Below are positions 1 to 7,797 of a DNA stretch of 12,540 nt, piece after piece. The position numbers and the translations under genes were made by a program. Each line of letters opens with the position of its first letter. Positions within the stretch are counted from its first letter, which is position 1. Location: contig JAUXGG010000016.1 of assembly GCA_030622265.1 (NCBI GenBank), forward strand, positions 1-12,540. The letters run 5' to 3'. The stretch is from Candidatus Eiseniibacteriota bacterium (GTDB lineage Bacteria > Arandabacterota > Arandabacteria > Arandabacterales > Arandabacteraceae). The notes under the pieces are model-generated. The model was not told the origin of the DNA. It did not search any database and was given only the letters and a program-made list of their open reading frames with translations.

Positions 1-156
1 TATCCGAAGTGTATCGCTTCGTATCCGGCATGCACTTCGGCCGACGTGGACACGCTTTACTCGTTAGGGGTTCCGGCCGTGCTGTGCGTCTATCCCTTCT
101 GCCCTGTGTCAGTTGAGCAGAGTAGCTGGGGCTCGATAAAAGCACTGTACAGGTAA
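1..156 (+). CDS. C-terminal end of an unrecognised, probably exported protein (5' partial)
   Basis: Frame 1 is open from the first base to a TAA at 154-156 and gives the last 51 residues of a protein whose start lies outside the window. I do not recognise a domain. The stub has four cysteines and ends EQSSWGSIKALYR. The next gene on the same strand ends EASTWSAVKGLFR. Over the last 18 residues the two match at 8 positions (C, S, E, S, W, K, L, R), and most of the others are conservative (S/T, I/V, Y/F, A/G). Both tails finish exactly at the stop codon. This match is the main evidence that the frame is real coding sequence, and it suggests either a paralogue of the next gene or a shared terminal signal. 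Export is inferred from the neighbour, which has a signal peptide. 110 bp separate this stop from the next ATG. Confidence 0.72.
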   Translation, partial: YPKCIASYPACTSADVDTLYSLGVPAVLCVYPFCPVSVEQSSWGSIKALYR

Positions 157-192
157 TCGGATAAGAGTCTTAAAAAGAGAACCTTTGACAAA

Positions 193-200
193 GGGGGGGG
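193..200 (+). repeat. Homopolymer of eight G in the leader of the next gene
   Basis: An uninterrupted run of eight G lies in the 110-bp gap before the gene starting at 267. It directly follows a consensus -35-like hexamer TTGACA at 185-190 and two A. The best -10-like hexamer downstream is TAGTAT at 213-218 (4 of 6 matches to TATAAT), but the spacer is 22 bases, too long for a standard sigma-70 promoter. No better -10 is visible at 16-18 bases. The run itself is seen directly. Any role in promoter spacing is speculation. Confidence 0.5.
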
Positions 201-253
201 TAAGGACGCTCGTAGTATGTATTGTCTCAATCGGAGACTGGTAATCAAAAAAC

Positions 254-258
254 GGAGG
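254..258 (+). promoter_or_regulatory. Ribosome binding site that fixes the start at 267
   Basis: GGAGG lies 8 bases before the ATG at 267. This favours that ATG over the upstream in-frame TTG at 222, which would add 15 polar residues in front of an otherwise clean signal peptide. A small hairpin, GTCTC-AATCG-GAGAC at 224-238, sits just upstream. Its role, if any, is unknown. Confidence 0.8.
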
Positions 259-266
259 TTTGGCAA

Positions 267-899
267 ATGAGGAAAGTTTTGATAGCGACTGCAGCGGTTC
301 TCCTGCTTGCTGGCGTTGCCAGCGCCCAGGTTACGTATTCGTTTCATTGCGCAGGCACAGGAAACATGGTGAAGGACAGCCCGGTTGTCTACTCGGGCAA
401 TATTGACACCGGCGATCTTGCCCCCGGTATCTGGACCATAACGATTGATGATGCTGGATGGCCTGCGGTCGGTGATGATGCCGCCAGGTGGGCATATCTC
501 TATGCCAACTATTATGTCTATGACCCGGTTGGCTTCCTGTGGGACGGCTTCTTCCAGCAGAACCTTCTTTACCTGGAGAAGACTGCCATAGGTACGATGA
601 ACGGCGACTGTGACATGAGCATCCAGATCATCGATTTCAACATGAACGGTATTATCGATGGCAATGAGTGCTTCGATGGCCTTTCAGGCGCCGTGATCAT
701 TATCGAGGATGGAACGGGCGCTTATGCACAGCTTTGCGGGAATGGCACCTACAACGGATCCTATTTCCGTGACTGTGATGAGATGAGTGCCACGTACATG
801 CTTGACAATGTTGATTTCAACATGCAGCTGGACCTTGTGGACTGCGGTATGAGCGCCGAGGCTTCGACCTGGAGTGCAGTAAAGGGCCTGTTCAGGTAG
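267..899 (+). CDS. Secreted protein with an EF-hand loop and a W-K-R C-terminal tail
   Basis: A 210-residue exported protein of no family I recognise. The start at 267 is chosen for its ribosome binding site and because it gives a classical signal peptide: MRK, then a hydrophobic core, then ASA before Q21 as the likely signal peptidase I site. Residues 123-134, DFNMNGIIDGNE, fit the 12-position EF-hand loop exactly (D1, N3, N5, G6, I8, D9, E12), so one calcium ion is probably bound. A decayed-looking copy, DFNMQLDLVDCG, lies near the C-terminus. The mature part is rich in Tyr, Asp and Gly and has several cysteines, which could form disulfides after export. The last residues, EASTWSAVKGLFR, resemble the end of the upstream protein. 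The tail could be a sorting or anchoring signal or simply common ancestry. The gene is probably transcribed in the same direction as, and perhaps together with, the upstream one. An exported, possibly surface-attached role is the most that can be said. Confidence 0.85.
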   Translation: MRKVLIATAAVLLLAGVASAQVTYSFHCAGTGNMVKDSPVVYSGNIDTGDLAPGIWTITIDDAGWPAVGDDAARWAYLYANYYVYDPVGFLWDGFFQQNLLYLEKTAIGTMNGDCDMSIQIIDFNMNGIIDGNECFDGLSGAVIIIEDGTGAYAQLCGNGTYNGSYFRDCDEMSATYMLDNVDFNMQLDLVDCGMSAEASTWSAVKGLFR

Positions 900-913
900 A
901 GAAGGTACTCAGA

Positions 914-940
914 CCTGCCGGCAGGAAGCGCTGTGCAGCG
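914..940. repeat. GC-rich palindromes just after the stop of the 267-899 gene
   Basis: A perfect 12-base palindrome, CCTGCCGGCAGG (914-925), begins 14 bases after the stop codon. A short hairpin, CGCT-GTGC-AGCG (929-940), follows. Either could fold in RNA and slow or end transcription, but there is no T-run, so a standard intrinsic terminator cannot be claimed. The rest of the gap to about 1110 shows no convincing promoter and only open frames of fewer than ten codons. Confidence 0.35.
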
Positions 941-1110
941 GCGCGGCCGGGCTATGAGTGAAGTGTATTGAGGTATGCATGCCGGTGGTTATTGATGTGC
1001 CATGTGGGTGTGCGCTACACATAGCAGTAGATACATAGGCCGCGCTGGGGGCCGCACTTAAACAGCATACGGAGATGACACAGCGGGTTTGCTTGGCTGG
1101 CAGATCCTTT

Positions 1111-1115
1111 GGAGG
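1111..1115 (+). promoter_or_regulatory. Candidate ribosome binding site for the large surface-protein gene
   Basis: GGAGG is followed by in-frame GTG codons at 1120 (4-base gap), 1126 (10-base gap) and 1129. The in-frame ATG codons are less well served: the one at 1075 has GGAG touching it with no gap, and the one at 1165 has AGGA touching it. The true start is therefore probably GTG 1120 or 1126, both of which leave a basic N-terminus before the hydrophobic signal core. Confidence 0.5.
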
Positions 1116-1119
1116 CAAA

Positions 1120-4100
1120 GTGCGGGTGGTGCGCTCGAGTATAAGTGGGGAATTCATACGAGGAATGGTGGTGGCCTTACTGGTCATCGCCGTTCCTTGT
1201 TGCGTTTGCCTGGCAGCCACCGGGACTCAAAGGAGTCTCAGTGTCCCCGCATCTGAGTTAAAGAAAGGGGACCGGGCCCTCGTTGCCGTCCCCATTCCCG
1301 GGACGGGCCGTCATGGCGTGACCTTCCACTCCCCTGACGGACCGATCGACGCCGCTCTGGTGCAGACGGCTTATATAAGGGACCAGAGGATAGCCCTGTA
1401 TGAACTCCCGGAGCCCGGGAACATCTCAGGCAATATCCGCATCGATTTCGCGCGGGGTGAGGGAGCCCCACCCCGCTGCACGGATACAGGCCCAATGACG
1501 GCAGTGTGCCGCCGATCTCTTCTGGGGTACAACGTTGCGCCCAGCGCCCCGCCGATTCTCGGTTCCGGCACCGCGATTCGCTGTGAGAATCTACAGCAGT
1601 GCCTTGAGGCCAAGGCGGACATACTCCTGATTTCCGGCAGCAATATCTATGAAAGCCCCTATGTGGATTCGCTGGCTGCGCTGTGGACCGACCGCATGGG
1701 GATGAATGTCGCCATCGTCGATGTGGGTATTACCTCGTACTACAGCCCCGTGGAGATCCACGACTTCATAACGGATCTCTACTACACCGGATCGGCGGAG
1801 CACTTCGGCGACGGCCGTCTCGGGTTCGTGGTTCTCCTCGGCGACGCCTATCAGAATGATGATCTCACGGTCATGGTCCCGGAGTATGACGGCTATGGTG
1901 GAACGGCGAAAGCTTCTGATCACTACTATGCCTGTATCATCGGGGACGATGACTTCGAAGATGTGATGATAGGCAGGATACCGGTGGGGAATCAGCAGCA
2001 GCTCATCAACTATTATGAGAAGCTGGCTTCCTACAGTCCCCTGCCCGAGGAGGAATGGACCAGGTCTATCTTGTTGGCGGCCGGATGCTTCCTGGCCGAC
2101 CAGGCAGACTATGTCACCTACTTCGACAGCCTTGAGACCATTATCGGTGATGACTTTGATGTTTCCCGTTTCTACAGGTATGACCTTCCCGCCACGGACT
2201 TAGGAGACGCCGAGGCCTGTCAGGCCATACTGGACTCCCTGAGCACAGGCCGTCTCTTCATGATGTACAGCGGCGATGGCGACAAGTGGGACTGGGGGGC
2301 CAGGTGGGAGAGAGTGTTCCGGAGCGACCTGATTGACGACATCGACAATGCGGGCAGGTTGCCGATAGTGTTTTCGATTTCATGTCTCAGCGGGTACTTC
2401 GACAATGTGAGTGATACCTATTCTGATGGCGGTGTCGACTGCCTTGCCGAGCGCCTGCTGTATGAACCCGACGACGGGGCCATTGCATGCCTGGCATCAT
2501 CCAGGGAAGCCGGGGGCAACGCCTCGGCGGTCTTTGCCCCGGAAATCATGAGGGCTGCCTTCCAGAATGGCTGTTCGTGCCTCGGCGAGCTCATGATGGA
2601 GGCCAAGACGCAGCATCTTCTTAAGCTGGGCCAGGTAGTCCTGGTCAGGCAATTCAACCTCTTCGGAGACCCCTGCCTCAACTTCATCCTGAACGATACC
2701 CCGGTGAGCGCTCCCGACCTGGTGGTCCGTCCGAACACGGTCACCATCGGTCCAGAGTTCCCCCTGCCGGGCGAATCGGTCCAGGTGACCGCGGAGGTAT
2801 GGAACGCGGGCGGAGTGCAGGTCGGCTCATGCGAGGTCTCGCTCTACTCCGGTCACCCGGACTCCGGAGGCACCGCGGTGGCAACAGAGGTGCTCCAGAA
2901 CCTGTGGGGATGGGAGAAGAGAAACGTCGCCTTCACGGTCAGTGAGGTGACCGCAGGAGTGCTGAATGCTTTCGTTGTGGTTGATGGACCGGGAGCCGTT
3001 CCGGAGCTGGACGAATCCAACAATGTCGCGATGGCCGCTACCTATATATACCCTTGCAAGTGGGGCTACCCCATGAAGCTCGGCGATGATGTAGAGGGTC
3101 ATACGATTGCCGACCTCGACGGTGACGGGCAGCTGGACATACTGGTCACCTCGGGAGGTACCCAGGCGGTCGCCCTCGACCTTGAGGGCAATACGATCTG
3201 GCTTAAGGATGACCTGGGCCTGTCCCAGATGATATCGGGAATTCACCCCTCGGCCTTTGACTTGAACGGTGACGGCACCACCGAAGTCATACTGACCAAC
3301 AGGGGTGCGGTGATCGTGGCCGATGGCGCGACCGGGACCACCATCTGGACGCGCTACACGGACTACCCAAGCGTCCCTCCTGTGATCACAGACGTGGACG
3401 GTGACGCCTCATTCGATATCGTCCTGGCAAGCTATGCTTACCCGCTTGCGCGAATACACGTGCTGGATGCCACCGGAAATTACATCTGGTACCATGACAT
3501 CGGCGTTTTCATGGAAGAGGTTACCTGCATCGTCGTATGCGATGCCGACATGGACGGAAAGAAGGAAGTGATCTTCAGTACCAATAAGGGTAACCTCGAG
3601 TGTCTCACATGCACCACCAATCCTCCCACCACCCTGTGGAGCCTCCCCCTGGGCTCGGGGGAGATTACGAGCATCGTGGCAGGCGATCTGGAGCGGGACG
3701 GCGTTCTGAAGCTCATCGCGAGCATGGACAGCGCGCTATACATCCTGGATGCAGCCGGCGGCGGCGTGATTTCCGAGATCCCGATGCCGGCCCGCATTAC
3801 CAAGATGTCTCTCGGGAACCTTGATGGGGACCAGGAGCTCGAGACGGTCTGCGTGTCCGATTGTGGGCGCATTTTCGTGATCGACGAAGAGAGCATCGTG
3901 CTTGATGTCCAGACCGCGGGCACTCCGATCGGCGCGCCGGCGCTGGGTGACCTGGACCAGGACGGCGACATAGAAATAGTCGTGACCCTCGCGGAGGGTA
4001 CGGTGCAAATCTTACAAACATCCGGCACCAACATGATTCCACCGATCCCGATGAAGGGTCTGTGTATGTCGGGCCCGACCACCGGAGACATCGATGGCGA

Positions 4101-5544
4101 TGGCCAGATCGAGATTCTGGCCGGTTCCTCTGACTCGCTGCTCTTCATTCTGGATCTCGGAACGCAGGCAGGCCGCATGGAGTGGATGTGCGAAGGCGCC
4201 ACGGGCAACAGGACCAACCTTTACGCTCAGCCCATGTTCGGGACGGTAACAGAGGATATCCTGCTCACCGATCGCGTCGACGTGGTAGGGGACGTGCTGA
4301 TCGACAGCACGGGGTCCTTGACCTTCCAGAGGGGCACAGATGTTCGTTTCGTGCTTGATGCCGTCTCGCCTTTCGGGATATCCCCGGGCTATTGCGAGCT
4401 GATCGTCGATGGGGAGTTTAACTGCGTCGGCACGAAGACGGCGGGGATAAGCTTAAGACCGATCAGCCTGCCCTGCGCCAAGGATGAGTGGATGGGCATA
4501 ATGCTCAATGAGAGCGCTTCCGCCACGATTACAGGAACCGATATCTCCGGTGCGGTCACGGCAATCGAGTGCTATACATCCGACACATACATCGCGGAAA
4601 GCGTGATAAGAACATCTTCGCTCGGCATCAAGATCGCGGGAGCCTCCCCCGTAATCGATCATAATCTGGTAACGGGTAACTCCTACGGCATAAATTCGGA
4701 GGACTCGAGCCCGATCATAACCGGCAACCTGGTTACGGAGAACTACTACTCCGGGGTGATCCTGTCTTATTCGGCGATGGCGGTAATGGAGAACAATATA
4801 GTCGAGAAGACCGTACAGGGCCACGGATTGGCCTGTTACTCTGCTTCACCTCATATCTTTGGTGGTAACAAGTTCCGGTCCAACTCGCAGTGCGGAATGT
4901 ACCTCAGCAACAGTTCTCCCGTGATTGACTCCTGCTGGATAGGTTGGAACGGCGACTGCGGGATCAAGACCGCATACTACTCGGAGCCCCAGATAAGCAA
5001 GACCTCCCTCGTTGCCAACAGGATCGGCCTGGGCGCATATGTGTACGCTCACCCGGTCATAGGAGACAGCACCCTGGGTATCGGCGGAGACAATGACATC
5101 CGCCTTAATACGCTCTATGCTGTCTACAACACCACGCCGAATGAGATCCTGGCTCACAATACCTGGTGGGGCGAGGTTCCACCCGATCCTTCGAAGTTCA
5201 TGGGTCCGGTTGACTACTCGGGCTGGATGACCATGTCTCCCGCCGGGATCGATGATCGTGACGACGTTTCCGGCCTCGTCAAGGCCCTGTATCCTAATCC
5301 CTTCTTCAATACGGTCCGAATCAGCCTGTCGGTCGCCGAAAGACAAATCCCCGTTGGTGTGAATGTCTACGACATCTCCGGAAGGTTGATCAGGCGGCTT
5401 GCATCGGTTGATGTTCCCGGCGACTTCCGGGCCGAGTGGGATGGACGCGACTCGCACGGCAGGCGGGTAGCAAGCGGGACCTACTTCCTCGCAATCACTT
5501 CAAGATCGGGAACTCACACCCGCAAGGTGATTCTGCTTCGATAA
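1120..5544 (+). CDS. Multidomain surface protein: C25 (gingipain-like) peptidase, CARDB, FG-GAP repeats, beta-helix, T9SS sorting domain
   Basis: About 1474 residues from GTG 1120 (1489 if ATG 1075 is used). Arginines followed by MVVALLVIAV and CCVCLAA form a signal peptide. Residues about 168-530 resemble peptidase family C25: an LLISGSN start, a FVVLLGD strand, the DVMIGRIPV motif, the catalytic-Cys motif SISCLSGYF (C422) and the closing NLFGDP motif. The usual Gly-His-Gly is Gly-Asp-Gly here (YSGDGDKW, D386), so catalysis is doubtful. Residues about 531-643 are a CARDB-like adhesion domain ending ELDESNN. Eight DxDxDG-type loops follow, at about residues 665, 714, 758, 808, 856, 902, 944 and 990, as in FG-GAP/VCBS beta-propellers. 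Residues about 1130-1370 repeat SPxI-N units of a right-handed parallel beta-helix. The end (about 1386-1474: LYPNPF, VYDISGRLIRRL, GTYFLAI, KVILLR) is a T9SS type A C-terminal domain, implying export across the outer membrane and surface attachment. A surface protease or adhesin is the likely role; the substrate is unknown. Confidence 0.9.
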   Translation: MRVVRSSISGEFIRGMVVALLVIAVPCCVCLAATGTQRSLSVPASELKKGDRALVAVPIPGTGRHGVTFHSPDGPIDAALVQTAYIRDQRIALYELPEPGNISGNIRIDFARGEGAPPRCTDTGPMTAVCRRSLLGYNVAPSAPPILGSGTAIRCENLQQCLEAKADILLISGSNIYESPYVDSLAALWTDRMGMNVAIVDVGITSYYSPVEIHDFITDLYYTGSAEHFGDGRLGFVVLLGDAYQNDDLTVMVPEYDGYGGTAKASDHYYACIIGDDDFEDVMIGRIPVGNQQQLINYYEKLASYSPLPEEEWTRSILLAAGCFLADQADYVTYFDSLETIIGDDFDVSRFYRYDLPATDLGDAEACQAILDSLSTGRLFMMYSGDGDKWDWGARWERVFRSDLIDDIDNAGRLPIVFSISCLSGYFDNVSDTYSDGGVDCLAERLLYEPDDGAIACLASSREAGGNASAVFAPEIMRAAFQNGCSCLGELMMEAKTQHLLKLGQVVLVRQFNLFGDPCLNFILNDTPVSAPDLVVRPNTVTIGPEFPLPGESVQVTAEVWNAGGVQVGSCEVSLYSGHPDSGGTAVATEVLQNLWGWEKRNVAFTVSEVTAGVLNAFVVVDGPGAVPELDESNNVAMAATYIYPCKWGYPMKLGDDVEGHTIADLDGDGQLDILVTSGGTQAVALDLEGNTIWLKDDLGLSQMISGIHPSAFDLNGDGTTEVILTNRGAVIVADGATGTTIWTRYTDYPSVPPVITDVDGDASFDIVLASYAYPLARIHVLDATGNYIWYHDIGVFMEEVTCIVVCDADMDGKKEVIFSTNKGNLECLTCTTNPPTTLWSLPLGSGEITSIVAGDLERDGVLKLIASMDSALYILDAAGGGVISEIPMPARITKMSLGNLDGDQELETVCVSDCGRIFVIDEESIVLDVQTAGTPIGAPALGDLDQDGDIEIVVTLAEGTVQILQTSGTNMIPPIPMKGLCMSGPTTGDIDGDGQIEILAGSSDSLLFILDLGTQAGRMEWMCEGATGNRTNLYAQPMFGTVTEDILLTDRVDVVGDVLIDSTGSLTFQRGTDVRFVLDAVSPFGISPGYCELIVDGEFNCVGTKTAGISLRPISLPCAKDEWMGIMLNESASATITGTDISGAVTAIECYTSDTYIAESVIRTSSLGIKIAGASPVIDHNLVTGNSYGINSEDSSPIITGNLVTENYYSGVILSYSAMAVMENNIVEKTVQGHGLACYSASPHIFGGNKFRSNSQCGMYLSNSSPVIDSCWIGWNGDCGIKTAYYSEPQISKTSLVANRIGLGAYVYAHPVIGDSTLGIGGDNDIRLNTLYAVYNTTPNEILAHNTWWGEVPPDPSKFMGPVDYSGWMTMSPAGIDDRDDVSGLVKALYPNPFFNTVRISLSVAERQIPVGVNVYDISGRLIRRLASVDVPGDFRAEWDGRDSHGRRVASGTYFLAITSRSGTHTRKVILLR

Positions 5545-5574
5545 GGCCTTCCCTTCAAGCAGCAACTCTAAGGC

Positions 5575-7797
5575 TCACGCGTAGTCCTCATCGAGCATCT
5601 CCAGATTGGCGTATGAGGCCAGCACGCGCTTGATGATCCCGCTATCGAACCTCACGGTCAACCGGAGCTGCGCTCCGTAGCCTTCGCAGCCCCTGACTGA
5701 GCCAGGACCCCAATCGGGATGCCGGACCCTGGTTCCTATCCGGACCACCTTCTCTTCCCCTGTATCGACATCGTCGAACTGCCGGCGGGGCCCGGCCGGT
5801 TGCCGGCCAGCGGAGCGGCCATGAGACTCGCGTGTTTGATGGCGCCCTTCCCGGGTGTAGGTATCCCCGACGGGTGTCATGATCTCAAGGAACTCCCCGG
5901 GGATATTCTCCAGGAACCGGGATGCCACCTGGGGCATCCAGCCGTGGAATCCCCGGCGGCCCGCAGCCATTGAAATGAGCAGACGTTGCTTTGCCCGCGT
6001 CATTCCGACATAGAACAGGCGCCTCTCCTCCTCCATCTCCTCTTCATCCTCGAATGACGTATGGTGCGGGATGAGGCCCTCTTCGGCACCGGCTATGAAG
6101 ACCACCGGGAACTCGAGCCCCTTGGCATTGTGCAGAGTCATGAGGCTTACGGCCTCACGCCTGTCATCCCAGAGGTCTATGTCCATCACAAGGGAGACTT
6201 CCTCGAGGAACTTACGCAGCGTGGGCTCCTCATTCCTTTCCTGAAACTCGAAGCCGCCGGCCAGGAGCTCCTCTATGTTCTCGGCTCTTGCCAGAGCCTC
6301 CACCGTCCCCTGTTCCTTCAAGTACACCATATAACCCGAATCCTTGGCGACGAGGGCGATCACCTCGGGGACCGGGAGCTCTTCCAACTGTGATCTGAGC
6401 CTGTTGATAAGGTCCCTGAATACCCCGAGCCTCCGCCTCGCGCCCGAATTGAGTTCGCCGATCTCATCCACTCGCTCCAGGGCCGCCGATGGCGGTATGC
6501 CGTTATCAGCGGAGAACTGCCTCAGCCGCGAGAGCGTGACAGAGCCGATCCCGCGATTGGGCACATTGATGATGCGGGCCAGGCTTACCGCATCTCTCGG
6601 GTTAACCAGCAGCCTCAGGTATGCCAGTATGTCCTTGATCTCCTTGCGCTCGTAGAACTTCGTACCGCCCACGATCACATACGGCAGGCCGCTTCGCCTC
6701 AGCCCGTCCTCGATTGCTCTCGACTGGGCATTGGTCCTGTAGAGGATTGCGAAGTCACCGTATCGTCTGTCCTCATCCCTCGCCGCCTGCTCGATGGAGC
6801 GCGCGAGGAATTCCCCTTCCTCCCACTCGCTTGAGAGCGCGGACACCAGGATCTTTCGCCCTACGGAGTTCTCGGTCCACAGATCCTTGTCCTTGCGCTG
6901 GACATTGCACTTGATCACGGCCTGGGAAGCGGCAAGTATGGTCTTGGTGGACCGGTATGACTGCTCCAGCCGGATCACGGTCGCGTCGGGGAAGTCCTGC
7001 TCGAAGTTCAGGAGGTTGGTTATATCGGCTCCCCGCCAGCGGTAGATGGACTGGTCATCGTCACCCACCGCGCAGACGTTCCTGTGAATGGATGAGAGCA
7101 GCTGTACAAGCGCATACTGGGCCTGGTTGGTGTCCTGGTACTCGTCGATTAAGACCTGACGAAACCGCCTCGCGTTTCGCTCGAGGGCCTCCGGAGACGA
7201 CTTGAAAAGCCGGACCGGCATTGATATCAGATCATCGAAATCGAGAGCATTGTTCTCCCGGAGCGCATTCTCATATGCCGAATACAGCGTCGCAATCCGC
7301 TCCTCGTAGGGGTTCCCCGCCATTGAGGCGACCTCCTCGACGCTCAAGAGATTCGACTTGGCCCAGCTGATCTTTGACAAGGCCGCCGGCGGCGGGAGCT
7401 TCGTCAGCGATATCCCCAGGTCGCCCATGATCTGTTTCATCAGCAGGGTCTGGTCACGGTCATCGTAGATAGAGAAGTCAGAGGAAATGCCCAGTATCTT
7501 TCCCTCCACCCTCAGGATCCTCGCGCAAACCGAGTGGAAGGTCCCCATCCACATGCCCTGGGCGGCCCTGCCGGCCAATCCCCTGACGCGCTCGGCCATC
7601 TCACCGGCGGCCTTATTGGTGAAGGTCACGGCGAGGATCTCAGAGGGATATACCTTCATCACGGCGAGGAGATAGGCGATCCTGTGTGCTAAGACCCGGG
7701 TCTTACCGCTGCCCGCTCCCGCTATTACCAGCAGGGGACCGCCGGGATGAGTGACCGCTTCCTTTTGCCTGGGGTTGAGGCTCTCGAGGAGATCCAA
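5575..7797 (-). CDS. pcrA: UvrD/PcrA-type 3'-5' DNA helicase (superfamily 1)
   Basis: A complete 740-residue cytoplasmic helicase that unwinds DNA using ATP in nucleotide excision repair, mismatch repair or removal of proteins from DNA. All expected motifs are visible: Walker A GAGSGKT (27-33), motif Ia TFTNKAAGEM (58-67), Walker B DEYQD (218-222), motif III GDDDQSIYRWRGA (245-257), SYRST (280-284), motif V TLHNAKGLEF (554-563) and motif VI FYVGMTRAK (595-603). After a basic, Gln/Arg-rich linker comes the small C-terminal domain typical of PcrA (about 686-734, VRHPDWGPGSV to SYANLEML). Length and C-terminal domain fit PcrA/UvrD better than Rep, though the name is by family resemblance only. 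The start is TTG at 7797, directly abutting the TGA of the upstream barrel gene, with GGGGGAG 8 bases before it. The N-terminus MDLLESLNPRQKEAV is typical of the family. Translational coupling to the envelope genes is likely. Its stop is 30 bp from that of the convergent surface-protein gene. Confidence 0.95.
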   Translation of the reverse strand: MDLLESLNPRQKEAVTHPGGPLLVIAGAGSGKTRVLAHRIAYLLAVMKVYPSEILAVTFTNKAAGEMAERVRGLAGRAAQGMWMGTFHSVCARILRVEGKILGISSDFSIYDDRDQTLLMKQIMGDLGISLTKLPPPAALSKISWAKSNLLSVEEVASMAGNPYEERIATLYSAYENALRENNALDFDDLISMPVRLFKSSPEALERNARRFRQVLIDEYQDTNQAQYALVQLLSSIHRNVCAVGDDDQSIYRWRGADITNLLNFEQDFPDATVIRLEQSYRSTKTILAASQAVIKCNVQRKDKDLWTENSVGRKILVSALSSEWEEGEFLARSIEQAARDEDRRYGDFAILYRTNAQSRAIEDGLRRSGLPYVIVGGTKFYERKEIKDILAYLRLLVNPRDAVSLARIINVPNRGIGSVTLSRLRQFSADNGIPPSAALERVDEIGELNSGARRRLGVFRDLINRLRSQLEELPVPEVIALVAKDSGYMVYLKEQGTVEALARAENIEELLAGGFEFQERNEEPTLRKFLEEVSLVMDIDLWDDRREAVSLMTLHNAKGLEFPVVFIAGAEEGLIPHHTSFEDEEEMEEERRLFYVGMTRAKQRLLISMAAGRRGFHGWMPQVASRFLENIPGEFLEIMTPVGDTYTREGRHQTRESHGRSAGRQPAGPRRQFDDVDTGEEKVVRIGTRVRHPDWGPGSVRGCEGYGAQLRLTVRFDSGIIKRVLASYANLEMLDEDYA

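Noticed and set aside
4..40. Inverted repeat CCGAAGTGTAT / ATGCACTTCGG (11-bp stem, one G-T pair, 15-base loop) that could be a terminator or REP-like element.
   Set aside because: It lies inside the open frame ending at 156, whose coding nature is supported by the shared C-terminal tail, and there is no T-run after it. One such stem can arise by chance in GC-rich coding DNA.
222..266. Upstream TTG start for the 267-899 gene.
   Set aside because: It has no ribosome binding site at a sensible distance and would put 15 polar residues before the signal peptide. ATG 267 has GGAGG 8 bases upstream.
941..1045. GCGCGGCC (941-948) and GGCCGCGC (1038-1045) form an 8-base inverted repeat that could pair over about 90 bases.
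   Set aside because: Such short GC-only matches are expected by chance in a GC-rich gap, and nothing else marks a structured RNA.
3480..4217. Minus-strand open frame of 245 codons.
   Set aside because: It lies opposite the FG-GAP repeat region of the surface protein. Its Ser/Pro/Arg-rich composition mirrors the repeated GAC/GGC codons on the other strand.
5275..5310. KALY near the start of the T9SS domain (VKALYPNPF) resembles the IKALYR ending of the first protein, hinting that the short tail is a truncated T9SS domain.
   Set aside because: Only four residues match. The short tails have a conserved Trp upstream and stop right after Arg, and LYPNPF is a separate, well-known motif. Treated as coincidence.
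5543..5574. Possible bidirectional terminator between the convergent genes (GCCTT at 5546-5550 and AAGGC at 5570-5574).
   Set aside because: The stem is only 5 bp with a 19-base loop and there is no T-run on either strand.
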